Assembly (NCBI GenBank): GCA_033782935.1
Contig: JAWQEG010000004.1
Span: 124,001-188,000, forward strand
Source of the DNA: Petrolisthes cinctipes
Lineage: Eukaryota > Arthropoda > Malacostraca > Decapoda > Porcellanidae
DNA: 64,000 nucleotides
Direction: 5' to 3'
A model generated the notes under the pieces. That model had not been told where the DNA came from, made no database searches, and saw nothing but the letters and a program-made list of their open reading frames with translations. Below are positions 1 through 13,307 of the stretch, piece by piece. Numbering within the stretch: position 1 is the first letter of the stretch; the number at the start of each line of letters is the position of its first letter. The translations under genes were made by a program, and so were the position numbers.

Positions 1-679
1 TGTACAGATTGCTTCTGGGACCCCAAAATATTGAATTTTCGGGTGTTTTGAGCCTGAATTTGAGATATAAACGGGTACCGAAGATACATGCACATATTGA
101 CTTTGGGCATCTAAAATATCGATTTTCAGCATGTTTTGGGCCTGTATTTTGAAAATACTCTAACACTGAGTAGGCATGTACAGATTGCTTCTGGGACCCC
201 AAAATATTGAATTTTCGGGTGTTTTGAGCCTGAATTTGAGATATAAACGGGTACAGAAGATACATGCACATATTGACTTTGGGCACCAAAAATATCGATT
301 TTCAGCATGTTTTGGGCCTGAATTTTGAAAATACTCTAACACGGAGTAGGCATGTACAGATCGCTTCTGGGACCCCAAAATATCGAATTTTCGGGTGTTT
401 AGGGCCAGAATTTGAGATATAAACGGGTACAGAAGATGCATGCACATATCGACTTTTGTGCACCTAAAAGATCGATTTTCAGTATGTTTTGAACATGTAT
501 TTTGAAAATACTCTAACACGGAGTAGGGGCATGTACAGATCGCTTCTGGGACCCCTAAATATCGAATTTTCGGGTGTTTTGGGACTGAATTTGAGATATT
601 GACTTTTTGGCACCTAAAAGATCGATTTTTAGCATGTTTTTAGCCTATATTTTGAAAATATTCTAGCACTGAGTAGGCA
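1..679 (+). repeat. Irregular opening stretch M1alpha-M1beta-M2(beta/alpha)-M3alpha
   Basis: Monomers lie at 1-176 (M1-alpha), 177-352 (M1-beta), 353-531 (M2 with a beta first half and an alpha second half; 179 bases because of GAGTAGGGGCATG) and 532-679 (M3-alpha). Two M1 monomers in a row mark an exchange out of the usual order. The first may belong to a unit cut by the window edge. Confidence 0.85.
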
Positions 680-2171
680 TGTACAGATTGCTTCTGGGAC
701 CCCAAAATATTGAATTTTCGGGTGTTTTGAGCCTGAATTTGAGATATAAACGGGTACAGAAGATACATGCACATATTGACTTTGGGCACCAAAAATATCG
801 ATTTTCAGCATGTTTTGGGCCTGAATTTTGAAAATACTCTAACACGGAGTAGGCATGTACAGATCGCTTCTGGGACCCCAAAATATCGAATTTTCGGGTG
901 TTTAGGGCCAGAATTTGAGATATAAACGGGTACAGAAGATGCATGCACATATCGACTTTTGGGCACCTAAAAGATCGATTTTCAGTATGTTTTTGGCCTG
1001 TATTTTGAAAATACTCTAACACGGAGTAGGCATGTACAGATACCTTCTGGGACCTCTAAATATCGAATTTTCGGGTGTTTTGGTACTGAATTTGAGATAT
1101 CGATTTTTTGGAACCTAAAATGTCGATTTTTAGCATGTTTTTATCCTATATTTTGAAAATATTCTAGCACTGTGTAGGCATGTACAGATTGCTTCTGGGA
1201 CCCCAAAATATTGAATTTTCGGGTGTTTTGAGCCTGAATTTGAGATATAAACGGGTACAGAAGATACATGCACATATTGACTTTGGGCATCTAAAATATC
1301 GATTTTCAGCATGTTTTGGGCCTGTATTTTGAAAATACTCTAACACTGAGTAGGCATGTACAGATTGCTTCTGGGACCCCAAAATATCGAATTTCGGGTG
1401 TTTAGGGCCAGAATTTGAGATATAAACGGGTACAGAAGATGCATGCACATATCGACTTTTGGGCACCTAAAAGATCGATTTTCAGTATGTTTTTGGCCTG
1501 TATTTTGAAAATACTCTAACACGGAGTAGGCATATACAGATACCTTCTGGGACCTCTAAATATCGAATTTTCGGGTGTTTTGGGACTGAATTTGAGATAT
1601 CGATTTTTTGGCACCTAAAATGTCGATTTTTAGCATGTTTTTAGCCTATATTTTGAAAATATTCTAGCACTGTGTAGGCATGTACAGATTGCTTCTGGGA
1701 CCCCAAAATATTGAATTTTCGGGTGTTTTGATCCTGAATTTGAGATATAAACGGGTACAGAAAATACATGCACATATTGACTTTGGGCATCTAAAATATC
1801 GATTTTCAGCATGTTTTGGGCCTGTATTTTGAAAATACTCTAACACTGAGTAGGCATGTACAGATTGCTTCTGGGACCCCAAAATATTGAATTTTCGGGT
1901 GTTTTGAGCCTGAATTTGAGATATAAACGGGTACTGAAGATGCATGCACATATCGACTTTTGTGCACCTAAAAGATCGATTTTCAGTATGTTTTGAGCAT
2001 GTATTTTGAAAATACTCTAACACGGAGTAGGCATGTACAGATCGCTTCTTGGACCCCTAAATATTGAATTTTCGGGTGTTTTGGGACTGAATTTGAGATA
2101 TCGACTTTTTGGCACCTAAAAGATCGATTTTTAGCATGTTTTTAGCCTATATTTTGAAAATATTCTAGCAC
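680..2171 (+). repeat. Three HOR units (beta, hybrid, alpha)
   Basis: Units at 680-1180 (beta), 1181-1680 (M1-alpha, then an M2 that starts alpha-like and switches to beta, then M3-beta; one base missing in GAATTTCGGG) and 1681-2171 (alpha; M3 ends with the 10-bp deletion, length 491). Confidence 0.88.
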
Positions 2172-4674
2172 TGTACAAATTGCTTCTGGGACCCCAAAAT
2201 ATTGAATTTTCGGGTGTTTTGAGCCTGAATTTGAGATATAAACGGGTACAGAAGATACATGCACATATTGACTTTGGGCACCAAAAATATCGATTTTCAG
2301 CATGTTTTGGGCCTGAATTTTGAAAATACTCTAACAAGGAGTAGGCATGTACAGATCGCTTCTGGGACCCCAAAATATCGAATTTTCGGGTGTTTAGGGC
2401 CTGAATTTGAGATATAAACGGGTACAGAAGATGCATGCACATATCGACTTTTGGGCACCTAAAAGATCGATTTTCAGTATGTTTTTGGCCTGTATTTTGA
2501 AAATACTCTAACACAGAGTAAGCATGTACAGATCCTTCTGGGACCTCTAAATATCGAATTTTCGGGTGTTTTGGGACTGAATTTGAGATATCGATTTTTT
2601 GGCACCTAAAATGTCGATTTTTAGCATGTTTTTAGCCTATATTTTGAAAATATTCTAGCACTGTGTAGGCATGTACAGATTGCTTCTGGGACCCCAAAAT
2701 ATTGAATTTTCGGGTGTTTTGAGCCTGAATTTAAGATATAAACGGGCACAGAAGATACATGCACATATTGACTTTGGGCATCTAAAATATCGATTTTCAG
2801 CATGTTTTGGGCCTGTATTTTGAAAATACTCTAACACTGAGTAGGCATGTACAGATTGCTTCTGGGACCCCAAAATATTGAATTTTCGGGTGTTTTGAGC
2901 CTGAATTTGAGATATAAACGGGTACTGAAGATGCATGCACATATCGACTTTTGTGCACCTAAAAGATCGATTTTCAGTATGCTTTGAGCTTGTTTTTTGA
3001 AAATACTCTAACACGGAGTAGGCATGTACAGATTGTTTCTGGGACCCCTAAATATCGAATTTTCGGGTGTTTTGGGACTGAATTTGAGATATTGACTTTT
3101 TGGCACCTAAAAGATCGATTTTTAGCATGTTTTTAGCCTATATTTTGAAAATATTCTAGCACTGAGTAGGCATGTACAGATTGCTTCTGGGACCCCAAAA
3201 TATTGAATTTTCGGGTGTTTTGAGCCTGAATTTGAGATATAAACGGGTACAGAAGATACATGCACATATTGACTTTGGGCACCAAAAATATCGATTTTCA
3301 GCATGTTTTGGGCCTGAATTTTGAAAATACTCTAACACGGAGTAGGCATGTACAGATCGCTTCTGGGACCCAAAAATATCGAATTTTCGGGTGTTTAGGG
3401 CCTGAATTTGAGATATAAACGGGTACAGAAGATGCATGCACATATCGACTTTTGGGCACCTAAAAGATCGATTTTCAGTATGTTTTTGGCCTGTATTTTG
3501 AAAATACTCTAACACGGAGTAGGCATGTACAGATCATTCTAGGACCTCTAAATATCGAATTTTCAGGTGTTTTGGGACTGAATTTGAGATATCGATTTTT
3601 TGGCACCTAAAATGTCGATTTTTAGCATGTTTTTAGCCTATATTTTGAAAATATTCTAGCACTGTGTAGGCATGTACAGATTGCTTCTGGGACCCCAAAA
3701 TATTGAATTTTCGGGTGTTTTGAGCCTGAATTTAAGATATAAACGGGCACAGAAGATACATGCACATATTGACTTTGGGCATCTAAAATATCGATATTCA
3801 GCATGTTTTGGGCCTGTATTTTGAAAATACTCTAACACTGAGTAGGCATGTACAGATTGCTTCTGGGACCCCAAAATATTGAATTTTTGGGTGTTTTGAG
3901 CATGAATTTGAGATATAAACGGGTACTGAAGATGCATGCACATATCGACTTTTGTGCACCTAAAAGATCGATTTTCAGTATGTTTTGAGCATGTATTTTG
4001 AAAATACTCTAACACGGAGTAGGCATGTACAGATCGCTTCTGGGACCCCTAAATATCGAATTTTCGGGTGTTTTGGGACTGAATTTGAGATATCGACTTC
4101 TTGGCACCTAAAAGATCGATTTTTAGCATGTTTTTAGCCTATATTTTGAAAATATTCTAGCACTGAGTAGGCATGTACAGATTGCTTCTGGGACCCCAAA
4201 ATATTGAATTTTCGGGTGTTTTCAGCCTGAATTTAAGATATAAACGGGCACAGAAGATACATGCACATATTGACTTTGGGCATCTAAAATATCGATTTTC
4301 AGCATGTTTTGGGCCTGTATTTTGAAAATACTCTAACACTGAGTAGGCATGTACAGATTGCTTCTGGGACCCCAAAATATTGAATTTTCGGGTGTTTTGA
4401 GCCTGAATTTGAGATATAAACGGGTACAGAAGATGCATGCACATATCGACTTTTGTGCACCTAAAAGATCGATTTTCAGTATGCTTTGAGCTTGTTTTTT
4501 GAAAATACTCTAACACGGAGTAGGCATGTACAGATTGCTTCTGGGACCCCTAAATATCGAATTTTCGGGTGTTTTGGGACTGAATTTGAGATATTGACTT
4601 TTTGGCACCTAAAAGATCGATTATTAGCATGTTTTTAGCCTATATTTTGAAAATATTCTAGCACTGAGTAGGCA

Positions 4675-5322
4675 TGTACAGATTGCTTCTGGGACCCCAA
4701 AATATTGAATTTTCGGGTGTTTTGAGCCTGAATTTGAGATATAAACGGGTACAGAAGATACATGCACATATTGACTTTGGGCACCAAAAATATCGATTTT
4801 CAGCATGTTTTGGGCCTGAATTTTGAAAATACTCTAACACGGAGTAGGCATGTACAGATCGCTTCTGGGACCCAAAAATATCGAATTTTCGGGTGTTTAG
4901 GGCCTGAATTTGAGATATAAACGGGTACAGAAGATGCATGCACATATCGACTTTTGGGCACCTAAAAGATCGATTTTCAGTATGTTTTTGGCCTGTATTT
5001 TGAAAATACTCTAACACGGAGTAGGCATGTACAGATCATTCTAGGACCTCTAAATATCGAATTTTCAGGTGTTTTGGGACTGAATTTGAGATATTGACTT
5101 TTTGGCACCTAAAAGATCGATTTTCAGTATGCTTTGAGCTTGTTTTTTGAAAATACTCTAACACGGAGTAGGCATGTACAGATTGCTTCTGGGACCCCTA
5201 AATATCGAATTTTCGGGTGTTTTGGGACTGAATTTGAGATATTGACTTTTTGGCACCTAAAAGATCGATTTTTAGCATGTTTTTAGCCTATATTTTGAAA
5301 ATATTCTAGCACTGAGTAGGCA
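4675..5322 (+). repeat. 648-bp tetramer with M3/M2 chimeric monomer
   Basis: M1-beta and M2-beta are followed by a monomer beginning as M3 (CAGATCATTCTAGGACCTC, with the 29-bp deletion) that turns into the tail of M2-alpha (TTTTCAGTATGCTTTGAGC), and then by a complete M3-alpha. The switch lies in the shared GATCGATTTT stretch near 5118. The same chimera occurs at about 13014-13159. Confidence 0.85.
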
Positions 5323-6324
5323 TGTACAGATTGCTTCTGGGACCCCAAAATATTGAATTTTCGGGTGTTTTGAGCCTGAATTTAAGATATAAACGGGCAC
5401 AGAAGATACATGCACATATTGACTTTGGGCATCTAAAATATCGATTTTCAGCATGTTTTGGGCCTGTATTTTGAAAATACTCTAACACTGAGTAGGCATG
5501 TACAGATTGCTTCTGGGACCCCAAAATATTGAATTTTCGGGTGTTTTGAGCCTGAATTTGAGATATAAACGGGTACTGAAGATGCATGCACATATCGACT
5601 TTTGTGCACCTAAAAGATCGATTTTCAGTATGCTTTGAGCTTGTTTTTTGAAAATACTCTAACACGGAGTAGGCATGTACAGATTGCTTCTGGGACCCCT
5701 AAATATCGAATTTTCGGGTGTTTTGGGACTGAATTTGAGATATTGACTTTTTGGCACCTAAAAGATCGATTTTTAGCATGTTTTTAGCCTATATTTTGAA
5801 AATATTCTAGCACTGAGTAGGCATGTACAGATTGCTTCTGGGAGCCCAAAATATTGAATTTTCGGGTGTTTTGAGCCTGAATTTGAGATATAAACGGGTA
5901 CAGAAGATACATGCACATATTGACTTTGGGCACAAAAAATATCGATTTTCAGCATGTTTTGGGCCTGAATTTTGAAAATACTCTAACACGGAGTAGGCAT
6001 GTACAGATCGCTTCTGGGACCCCAAAATATCGAATTTTCGGGTTTTTAGGGCCAGAATTTGAGATATAAACGGGTACAGAAGATGCATGCACATATCGAC
6101 TTTTGGGCACCTAAAAGATCGATTTTCAGTATGTTTTTGGCCTGTATTTTGTAAATACTCTAACACGGAGTAGGCATGTACAGATACCTTCTGGGACCTC
6201 TAAATATCGAATTTTCGGGCGTTTTGGGACTGAATTTAAGATATCGATTTTTTGGCACCTAAAATGTCGATTTTTAGCATGTTTTTAGCCTATATTTTGA
6301 AAATATTCTAGCACTGAGTAGGCA

Positions 6325-7003
6325 TGTACAGATTGCTTCTGGGACCCCAAAATATTGAATTTTCGGGTGTTTTGAGCCTGAATTTGAGATATAAACGGGT
6401 ACAGAAGATACATGCACATATTGACTTTGGACACCAAAAATATCGATTTTCAGCATGTTTTGGGCCTGAATTTTGAAAATACTCTAACACGGAGTAGGCA
6501 TGTACAGATCGCTTCTGGGACCCCAAAATATCGAATTTTTGGGTTTTTAGGGCCTGAATTTGAGATATAAACGGGTACAGAAGATGCATGCACATATCGA
6601 CTTTTGGGCACCTAAAATATCGATTTTCAGTATGTTTTGAGCATGTATTTTGTAAATACTCTAACACGGAGTAGGGGCATGTACAGATCGCTTCTGGGAC
6701 CCCAAAATATTGAATTTTCGGGTGTTTAGGGCCAGAATTTGAGATATAAACGGGTACAGAAGATGCATGCACATATCGACTTTTGAGCACCTAAAAGATC
6801 GATTTTCAGTATGTTTTTGGCCTGTATTTTGAAAATACTCTAACACGGAGTAGGCATGTACAGATACCTTCTGGGACCTCTAAATATAGAATTTTCGGGT
6901 GTTTTGGGGCTGAATTTGAGATATCGATTTTTTGGCTCCTAAAATGTCGATTTTTAGCATGTTTTTCACCTATATTTTAAAATATTCTAGCACTGTGTAG
7001 GCA
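6325..7003 (+). repeat. 679-bp tetramer M1-M2-M2-M3
   Basis: Two M2 monomers follow each other. The first has a beta start and an alpha-like tail with GTATTTTGTAAATAC and ends in GAGTAGGGGCATG; the second has the unusual TTTTGAGCACC. M3 carries TATAGAATTTTC, TGGCTCC and TTTTTCACC. An identical arrangement lies at 13809-14487. Confidence 0.87.
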
Positions 7004-7180
7004 TGTACAGATTGCTTCTGGGACCCCAAAATATTGAATTTTCTGGTGTTTTGAGCCTGAATTTAAGATATAAACGGGTACAGAAGATGCATGCACATAT
7101 CGACTTTTTGGCACCTAAAAGATCGATTTTTAGCATGTTTTTAGCCTATATTTTTAAAATATTCTAGCACTGAGTAGGCA
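7004..7180 (+). repeat. Lone 177-bp monomer with M1 front and M3 back, not deleted
   Basis: It starts as M1 (TTTTGAGCCTG) and ends as M3 (GACTTTTTGGCACC, TTTTTAGCATG, ATATTCTAGC), but retains the 29 bases normally missing from M3. It therefore resembles the full-length ancestor of M3 or is a fresh M1/M3 recombinant. Repeated at 14488-14664. Confidence 0.83.
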
Positions 7181-7495
7181 TGTACAGATTGCTTCTGGGA
7201 CCCCAAAATATTGAATTTTCGGGTGTTTTGAGCCTGAATTTGAGATATAAACGGGTACTGAAGATGCATGCACATATCGACTTTTGTGCACCTAAAAGAT
7301 CGATTTTCAGTATGTTTTGAGCATGTATTTTGAAAATACTCTAACACGGAGTAGGCATGTACAGATCGCTTCTGGGACCTCTATTTATCGAATTTTCGGG
7401 TGTTTTGGGACTGAATTTGAGATATCGACTTTTTGGCACCTAAAAGATCGATTTTTAGCATGTTTTTAGCCTATATTTTGAAAATATTCTAGCAC
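7181..7495 (+). repeat. 315-bp dimer M2alpha-M3alpha
   Basis: M1 is missing: an M2-alpha monomer (7181-7357) follows directly and is joined to an M3 that ends in the 10-bp deletion. M3 has the private change ACCTCTATTTATCG, which the second copy at 14665-14979 lacks. Confidence 0.85.
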
Positions 7496-8487
7496 TGTAC
7501 AGATTGCTTCTGGGACCCCAAAATATTGAATTTTCGGGTGTTTTGAGCCTGAATTTGAGATATAATCGGGTACAGAAGATACATGCACATATTGACTTTG
7601 GGCACCAAAAATATCGATTTTCAGCATGTTTTGGGCCTGAATTTTGAAAATACTCTAACACGGAGTAGGCATGTACAGATCGCTTCTGGGACCCCAAAAT
7701 ATCGAATTTTCGGGTGTTTAGGGCCAGAATTTGAGATATAAACGGGTACAGAAGATGCATGCACATATCGACTTTTGGGCACCTAAAAGATCGATTTTCA
7801 GTATGTTTTTGGCCTGTATTTTGAAAATACTCTAACACAGAGTAGGCATGTACAGATACCTTCTGGGACCTCTAAATATCGAATTTTCGGGTGTTTTGGG
7901 ACTGAATTTGAGATATCGATTTTTTGGCATCTAAAATGTCGATTTTTAGCATGTTTTTAGCCTATATTTTGAAAATATTCTAGCACTGTGTAGGCATGTA
8001 CAGATTGCTTCTAGGACCCCAAAATATTGAATTTTCGGGTGTTTTGAGCCTGAATTTGAGATATAAACGGGTACAGAAGATACATGCACATATTGACTTT
8101 GGGCATCTAAAATATCGATTTTCAGCATGTTTTGGGCCTGTATTTTGAAAATACTCTAACACTGAGTAGGCATGTACAGATTGCTTCTGGGACCCCAAAA
8201 TATTGAATTTTCGGGTGTTTTGAGCCTGAATTTGAGATATAAACGGGTACTGAAGATGCATGCACATATCGACTTTTGTGCACCTAAAAGATCGATTTTC
8301 AGTATGTTTTGAGCATGTATTTTGAAAATACTCTAACACGGAGTAGGCATGTACAGATCGCTTCTGGGACCCCTAAATATCGAATTTTCGGGTGTTTTGG
8401 GACTGAATTTGAGATATCGACTTTTTGGCACCTAAAAGATCGATTTTTAGCATGTTTTTAGCCTATATTTTGAAAATATTCTAGCCC

Positions 8488-8988
8488 TGTACAGATTGCT
8501 TCTGGGACCCCAAAATATTGAATTTTCGGGTGTTTTGAGCCTGAATTTGAGATATAAACGGGTACAGAAGATACATGCACATATTGACTTTTTGCATCTA
8601 AAATATCGATTTTCAGCATGTTTTGGGCCTGTATTTTGAAAATACTCTAACACTGAGTAGGCATGTACAGATTGCTTCTGGGACCCCAAAATATTGAACT
8701 TTCGGGTGTTTTGAGCCTGAATTTGAGATATAAACGGGTACAGAAGATGCATGCACATATCGACTTTTGTGCACCTAAAAGATCGATTTTCAGTATGTTT
8801 TGAGCATGTATTTTGAAAATACTCTAACACGGAGTAGGCATGTACAGATCGCTTCTGGGACCCCTAAATATCGAATTTTCGGGTGTTTTGGGACTGAATT
8901 TGAGATATCGACTTTTTGGCACCTAAAAGATCGATTTTTAGCATGTTTTTAGCCTATATTTTGAAAATATTCTAGCACTGAGTAGGCA
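8488..8988 (+). repeat. HOR unit present only in copy 1 of the 8.5-kb duplication
   Basis: An alpha unit with GACTTTTTGCATC in M1. In copy 2 the corresponding place (about 15981) passes from an alpha unit directly to the unit matching 8989, and the preceding M3 there ends GAGTAGG instead of the 10-bp deletion. The offset between copies falls by 491 here. Either copy 2 lost one unit or copy 1 gained one. Confidence 0.83.
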
Positions 8989-10480
8989 TGTACAAATTGC
9001 TTCTGGGACCCCAAAATATTGAATTTTCGGGTGTTTTGAGCCTGAATTTGAGATATAAACGGGTACAGAAGATACATGCACATATTGACTTTGGGCACCA
9101 AAAATATCGATTTTCAGCATGTTTTGGGCCTGAATTTTGAAAATACTCTAACACGGAGTAGGCATGTACAGATCGCTTCTGGGACCCCAAAATATCGAAT
9201 TTTCGGGTGTTTAGGGCCAGAATTTGAGATATAAACGGGTATAGAAGATGCATTCACATATCGACTTTTGTGCACCTAAAAGATCGATTTTCAGTATGTT
9301 TTGAGCATGTATTTTGAAAATACTCTAACACGGAGTAGGCATGTACAGATCGCTTCTGGGACCCCTAAATATCGAATTTTCGGGTGTTTTGGGACTGAAT
9401 TTGAGATATCGACTTTTTGGCACTTAAAAGATCGATTTTTAGCATGTTTTTAGCCTATATTTTGAAAATATTCTAGCACTGTACAGATTGCTTCTGGGAC
9501 CCCAAAATATTGAATTTTCGGGTGTTTTGAGCCTGAATTTGATATATAAACGGGTACAGAAGATACATGCACATATTGACTTTGGGCATCTAAAATATCG
9601 ATTTTCAGCATGTTTTGGGCCTGTATTTTGAAAATACTCTAACACTGAGTAGGCATGTACAGATTGCTTCTGGGACCCCAAAATATTGAATTTTCGGGTG
9701 TTTTGAGCCTGAATTTGAGATATAAACGGGTACTGAAGATGCATGCACATATCGACTTTTGTGCACCTAAAAGATCGATTTTCAGTATGTTTTGAGCATG
9801 TATTTTGAAAATACTCTAACACGGAGTAGGCATGTACAGATCGCTTCTGGGACCCCTAAATATCGAATTTTCGGGTGTTTTGGGACTGAATTTGAGATAT
9901 CGACTTTTTGGCACCTAAAAGATCGATTTTTAGCATGTTTTTAGCCTATATTTTGAAAATATTCTAGCACTGAGTAGGCATGTACAGATTGCTTCTGGGA
10001 CCCCAAAAATTGAATTTTCGGGTGTTTTGAGCCTGAATTTGAGATATAAACGGGTACAGAAGATACATGCACATATTGACTTTGGGCACCAAAAATATCG
10101 ATTTTCAGCATGTTTTGGGCCTGAATTTTGAAAATACTCTAACACCGAGTAGGCATGTACAGATCGCTTCTGGGACCTCAAAATATCGAATTTTCGGGTG
10201 TTTAGGGCCAGAATTTGAGATATAAACGGGTACAGAAGATGCATGCACATATCGACTTTTGGGCACCTAAAAGATCGATTTTCAGTATGTTTTTGGCCTG
10301 TATTTTGAAAATACTCTAACACGGAGTAGGCATGTACAGATACCTTCTGGGACCTCTAAATATCGAATTTTCGGGTGTTTTGGGACTGAATTTGAGATAT
10401 CGATTTTTTGGCACCTAAAATGTCGATTTTTAGCATGTTTTTAGCCTATATTTTGAAAATATTCTAGCACTGTGTAGGCA

Positions 10481-11157
10481 TGTACAGATTGCTTCTGGGA
10501 CCCCAAAATAATGAATTTTCGGGTGTTTTGAGTGTGAATTTGAGATATAAACGGGTACAGAAGATACATGCACATATTGACTTTGGGCATCTAAAATATC
10601 GATTTTCAGCATGTTTTGGGCCTGTATTTTGAAAATACTCTAACACTGAGTAGGCATGTACAGATTGCTTCTGGGACCCCAAAATATTGAATTTTCGGGT
10701 GTTTTGAGCCTGAATTTGAGATATAAACGGGTACTGAAGATGCATGCACGTATCGACTTTTGTGCACCTAAAAGATCGATTTTCAGTATGTTTTGAGCAT
10801 GTATTTTTAAAATACTCTAACACGGAGTAGGCATGTACAGATCGCTTCTGGAACCCCTAAATATCGAATTTTCGGGTGTTTTGGGACTGAATTTGAGATA
10901 TAAACGGGTACAGAAGATGCATGCACATATCGACTTTTGGGCACCTAAAAGATCGATTTTCAGTATGTTTTTGGCCTGTATTTTGAAAATACTCTAACAC
11001 AGAGTAAGCATGTACAGATCCTTCTGGGACCTCTAAATATCGAATTTTCGGGTGTTTTGGGACTGAATTTGAGATATCGATTTTTTGGCACCTAAAATGT
11101 CGATTTTTAGCATGTTTTTAGCCTATATTTTGAAAATATTCTAGCACTGTGTAGGCA
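10481..11157 (+). repeat. 677-bp gamma tetramer, and junction of the 8.5-kb duplication
   Basis: Order is M1-alpha, M2-alpha (with CACGTATCGAC), a full-length monomer with M3 front and M2-beta back, then M3-beta. The change from copy 1 to copy 2 of the large duplication falls inside the hybrid monomer between about 10889 and 10996, after which the variants ACACAGAGTAAGCATG and CAGATCCTTCTGG match those at 2511-2540. Confidence 0.85.
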
Positions 11158-12659
11158 TGTACAGATTGCTTCTGGGACCCCAAAATATTGAATTTTCGGG
11201 TGTTTTGAGCCTGAATTTAAGATATAAACGGGCACAGAAGATACATGCACATATTGACTTTGGGCATCTAAAATATCGATTTTCAGCATGTTTTGGGCCT
11301 GTATTTTGAAAATACTCTAACACTGAGTAGGCATGTACAGATTGCTTCTGGGACCCCAAAATATTGAATTTTCGGGTGTTTTGAGCCTGAATTTGAGATA
11401 TAAACGGGTACTGAAGATGCATGCACATATCGACTTTTGTGCACCTAAAAGATCGATTTTCAGTATGCTTTGAGCTTGTTTTTTGAAAATACTCTAACAC
11501 GGAGTAGGCATGTACAGATTGCTTCTGGGACCCCTAAATATCGAATTTTCGGGTGTTTTGGGACTGAATTTGAGATATTGACTTTTTGGCACCTAAAAGA
11601 TCGATTTTTAGCATGTTTTTAGCCTATATTTTGAAAATATTCTAGCACTGAGTAGGCATGTACAGATTGCTTCTGGGACCCCAAAATATTGAATTTTCGG
11701 GTGTTTTGAGCCTGAATTTGAGATATAAACGGGTACAGAAGATACATGCACATATTGACTTTGGGCACCAAAAATATCGATTTTCAGCATGTTTTGGGCC
11801 TGAATTTTGAAAATACTCTAACACGGAGTAGGCATGTACAGATCGCTTCTGGGACCCAAAAATATCGAATTTTCGGGTGTTTAGGGCCTGAATTTGAGAT
11901 ATAAACGGGTACAGAAGATGCATGCACATATCGACTTTTGGGCACCTAAAAGATCGATTTTCAGTATGTTTTTGGCCTGTATTTTGAAAATACTCTAACA
12001 CGGAGTAGGCATGTACAGATCATTCTAGGACCTCTAAATATCGAATTTTCAGGTGTTTTGGGACTGAATTTGAGATATCGATTTTTTGGCATCTAAAATG
12101 TCGATTTTTAGCATGTTTTTAGCCTATATTTTGAAAATATTCTAGCACTGTGTAGGCATGTACAGATTGCTTCTGGGACCCCAAAATATTGAATTTTCGG
12201 GTGTTTTGAGCCTGAATTTAAGATATAAACGGGCACAGAAGATACATGCACATATTGACTTTGGGCATCTAAAATATCGATTTTCAGCATGTTTTGGGCC
12301 TGTATTTTGAAAATACTCTAACACTGAGTAGGCATGTACAGATTGCTTCTGGGACCCCAAAATATTGAATTTTTGGGTGTTTTGAGCATGAATTTGAGAT
12401 ATAAACGGGTACTGAAGATGCATGCACATATCGACTTTTGTGCACCTAAAAGATCGATTTTCAGTATGTTTTGAGCATGTATTTTGAAAATACTCTAACA
12501 CGGAGTAGGCATGTACAGATCGCTTCTGGGACCCCTAAATATCGAATTTTCGGGTGTTTTGGGACTGAATTTGAGATATCGACTTCTTGGCACCTAAAAG
12601 ATCGATTTTTAGCATGTTTTTAGCCTATATTTTGAAAATATTCTAGCACTGAGTAGGCA

Positions 12660-13307
12660 TGTACAGATTGCTTCTGGGACCCCAAAATATTGAATTTTCG
12701 GGTGTTTTGAGCCTGAATTTAAGATATAAACGGGCACAGAAGATACATGCACATATTGACTTTGGGCATCTAAAATATCGATTTTCAGCATGTTTTGGGC
12801 CTGTATTTTGAAAATACTCTAACACTGAGTAGGCATGTACAGATTGCTTCTGGGACCCCAAAATATTGAATTTTCGGGTGTTTTGAGCCTGAATTTGAGA
12901 TATAAACGGGTACTGAAGATGCATGCACATATCGACTTTTGGGCACCTAAAAGATCGATTTTCAGTATGTTTTTGGCCTGTATTTTGAAAATACTCTAAC
13001 ACGGAGTAGGCATGTACAGATCATTCTAGGACCTCTAAATATCGAATTTTCAGGTGTTTTGGGACTGAATTTGAGATATTGACTTTTTGGCACCTAAAAG
13101 ATCGATTTTCAGTATGCTTTGAGCTTGTTTTTTGAAAATACTCTAACACGGAGTAGGCATGTACAGATTGCTTCTGGGACCCCTAAATATCGAATTTTCG
13201 GGTGTTTTGGGACTGAATTTGAGATATTGACTTTTTGGCACCTAAAAGATCGATTTTTAGCATGTTTTTAGCCTATATTTTGAAAATATTCTAGCACTGA
13301 GTAGGCA
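12660..13307 (+). repeat. 648-bp tetramer, second copy, with alpha/beta switch
   Basis: Starts as the alpha unit matching 4174, then M2 switches to beta near 12911-12935 and continues as the unit matching 4926 onward, including CAGATCATTCTAGG and the M3/M2 chimera. The switch point locates one of the three internal unit losses. Confidence 0.83.

Larger units (their letters stand above)
2403..10888 (+). repeat. Large tandem duplication, copy 1 (about 8.49 kb)
   Basis: This block recurs immediately downstream at an initial offset of 8,486 bases, falling to 6,993-6,994 as three HOR units are absent from copy 2. Full units start at 2672, 3173, 3673, 4174, 4675, 5323, 5824, 6325, 7004, 7181, 7496, 7997, 8488, 8989, 9480, 9981 and 10481. 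Rare private variants seen in both copies include CAGATCATTCTAGG, TATGCTTTGAGCTTG, GAATTTAAGATATAAACGGGC, GTATTTTGTAAATAC, TGGCTCCTAAAATG and ATAATCGGGTAC. Differences are scattered single bases, for example GGGAGCCC at 5841 against GGGACCCC in copy 2. Confidence 0.9.
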
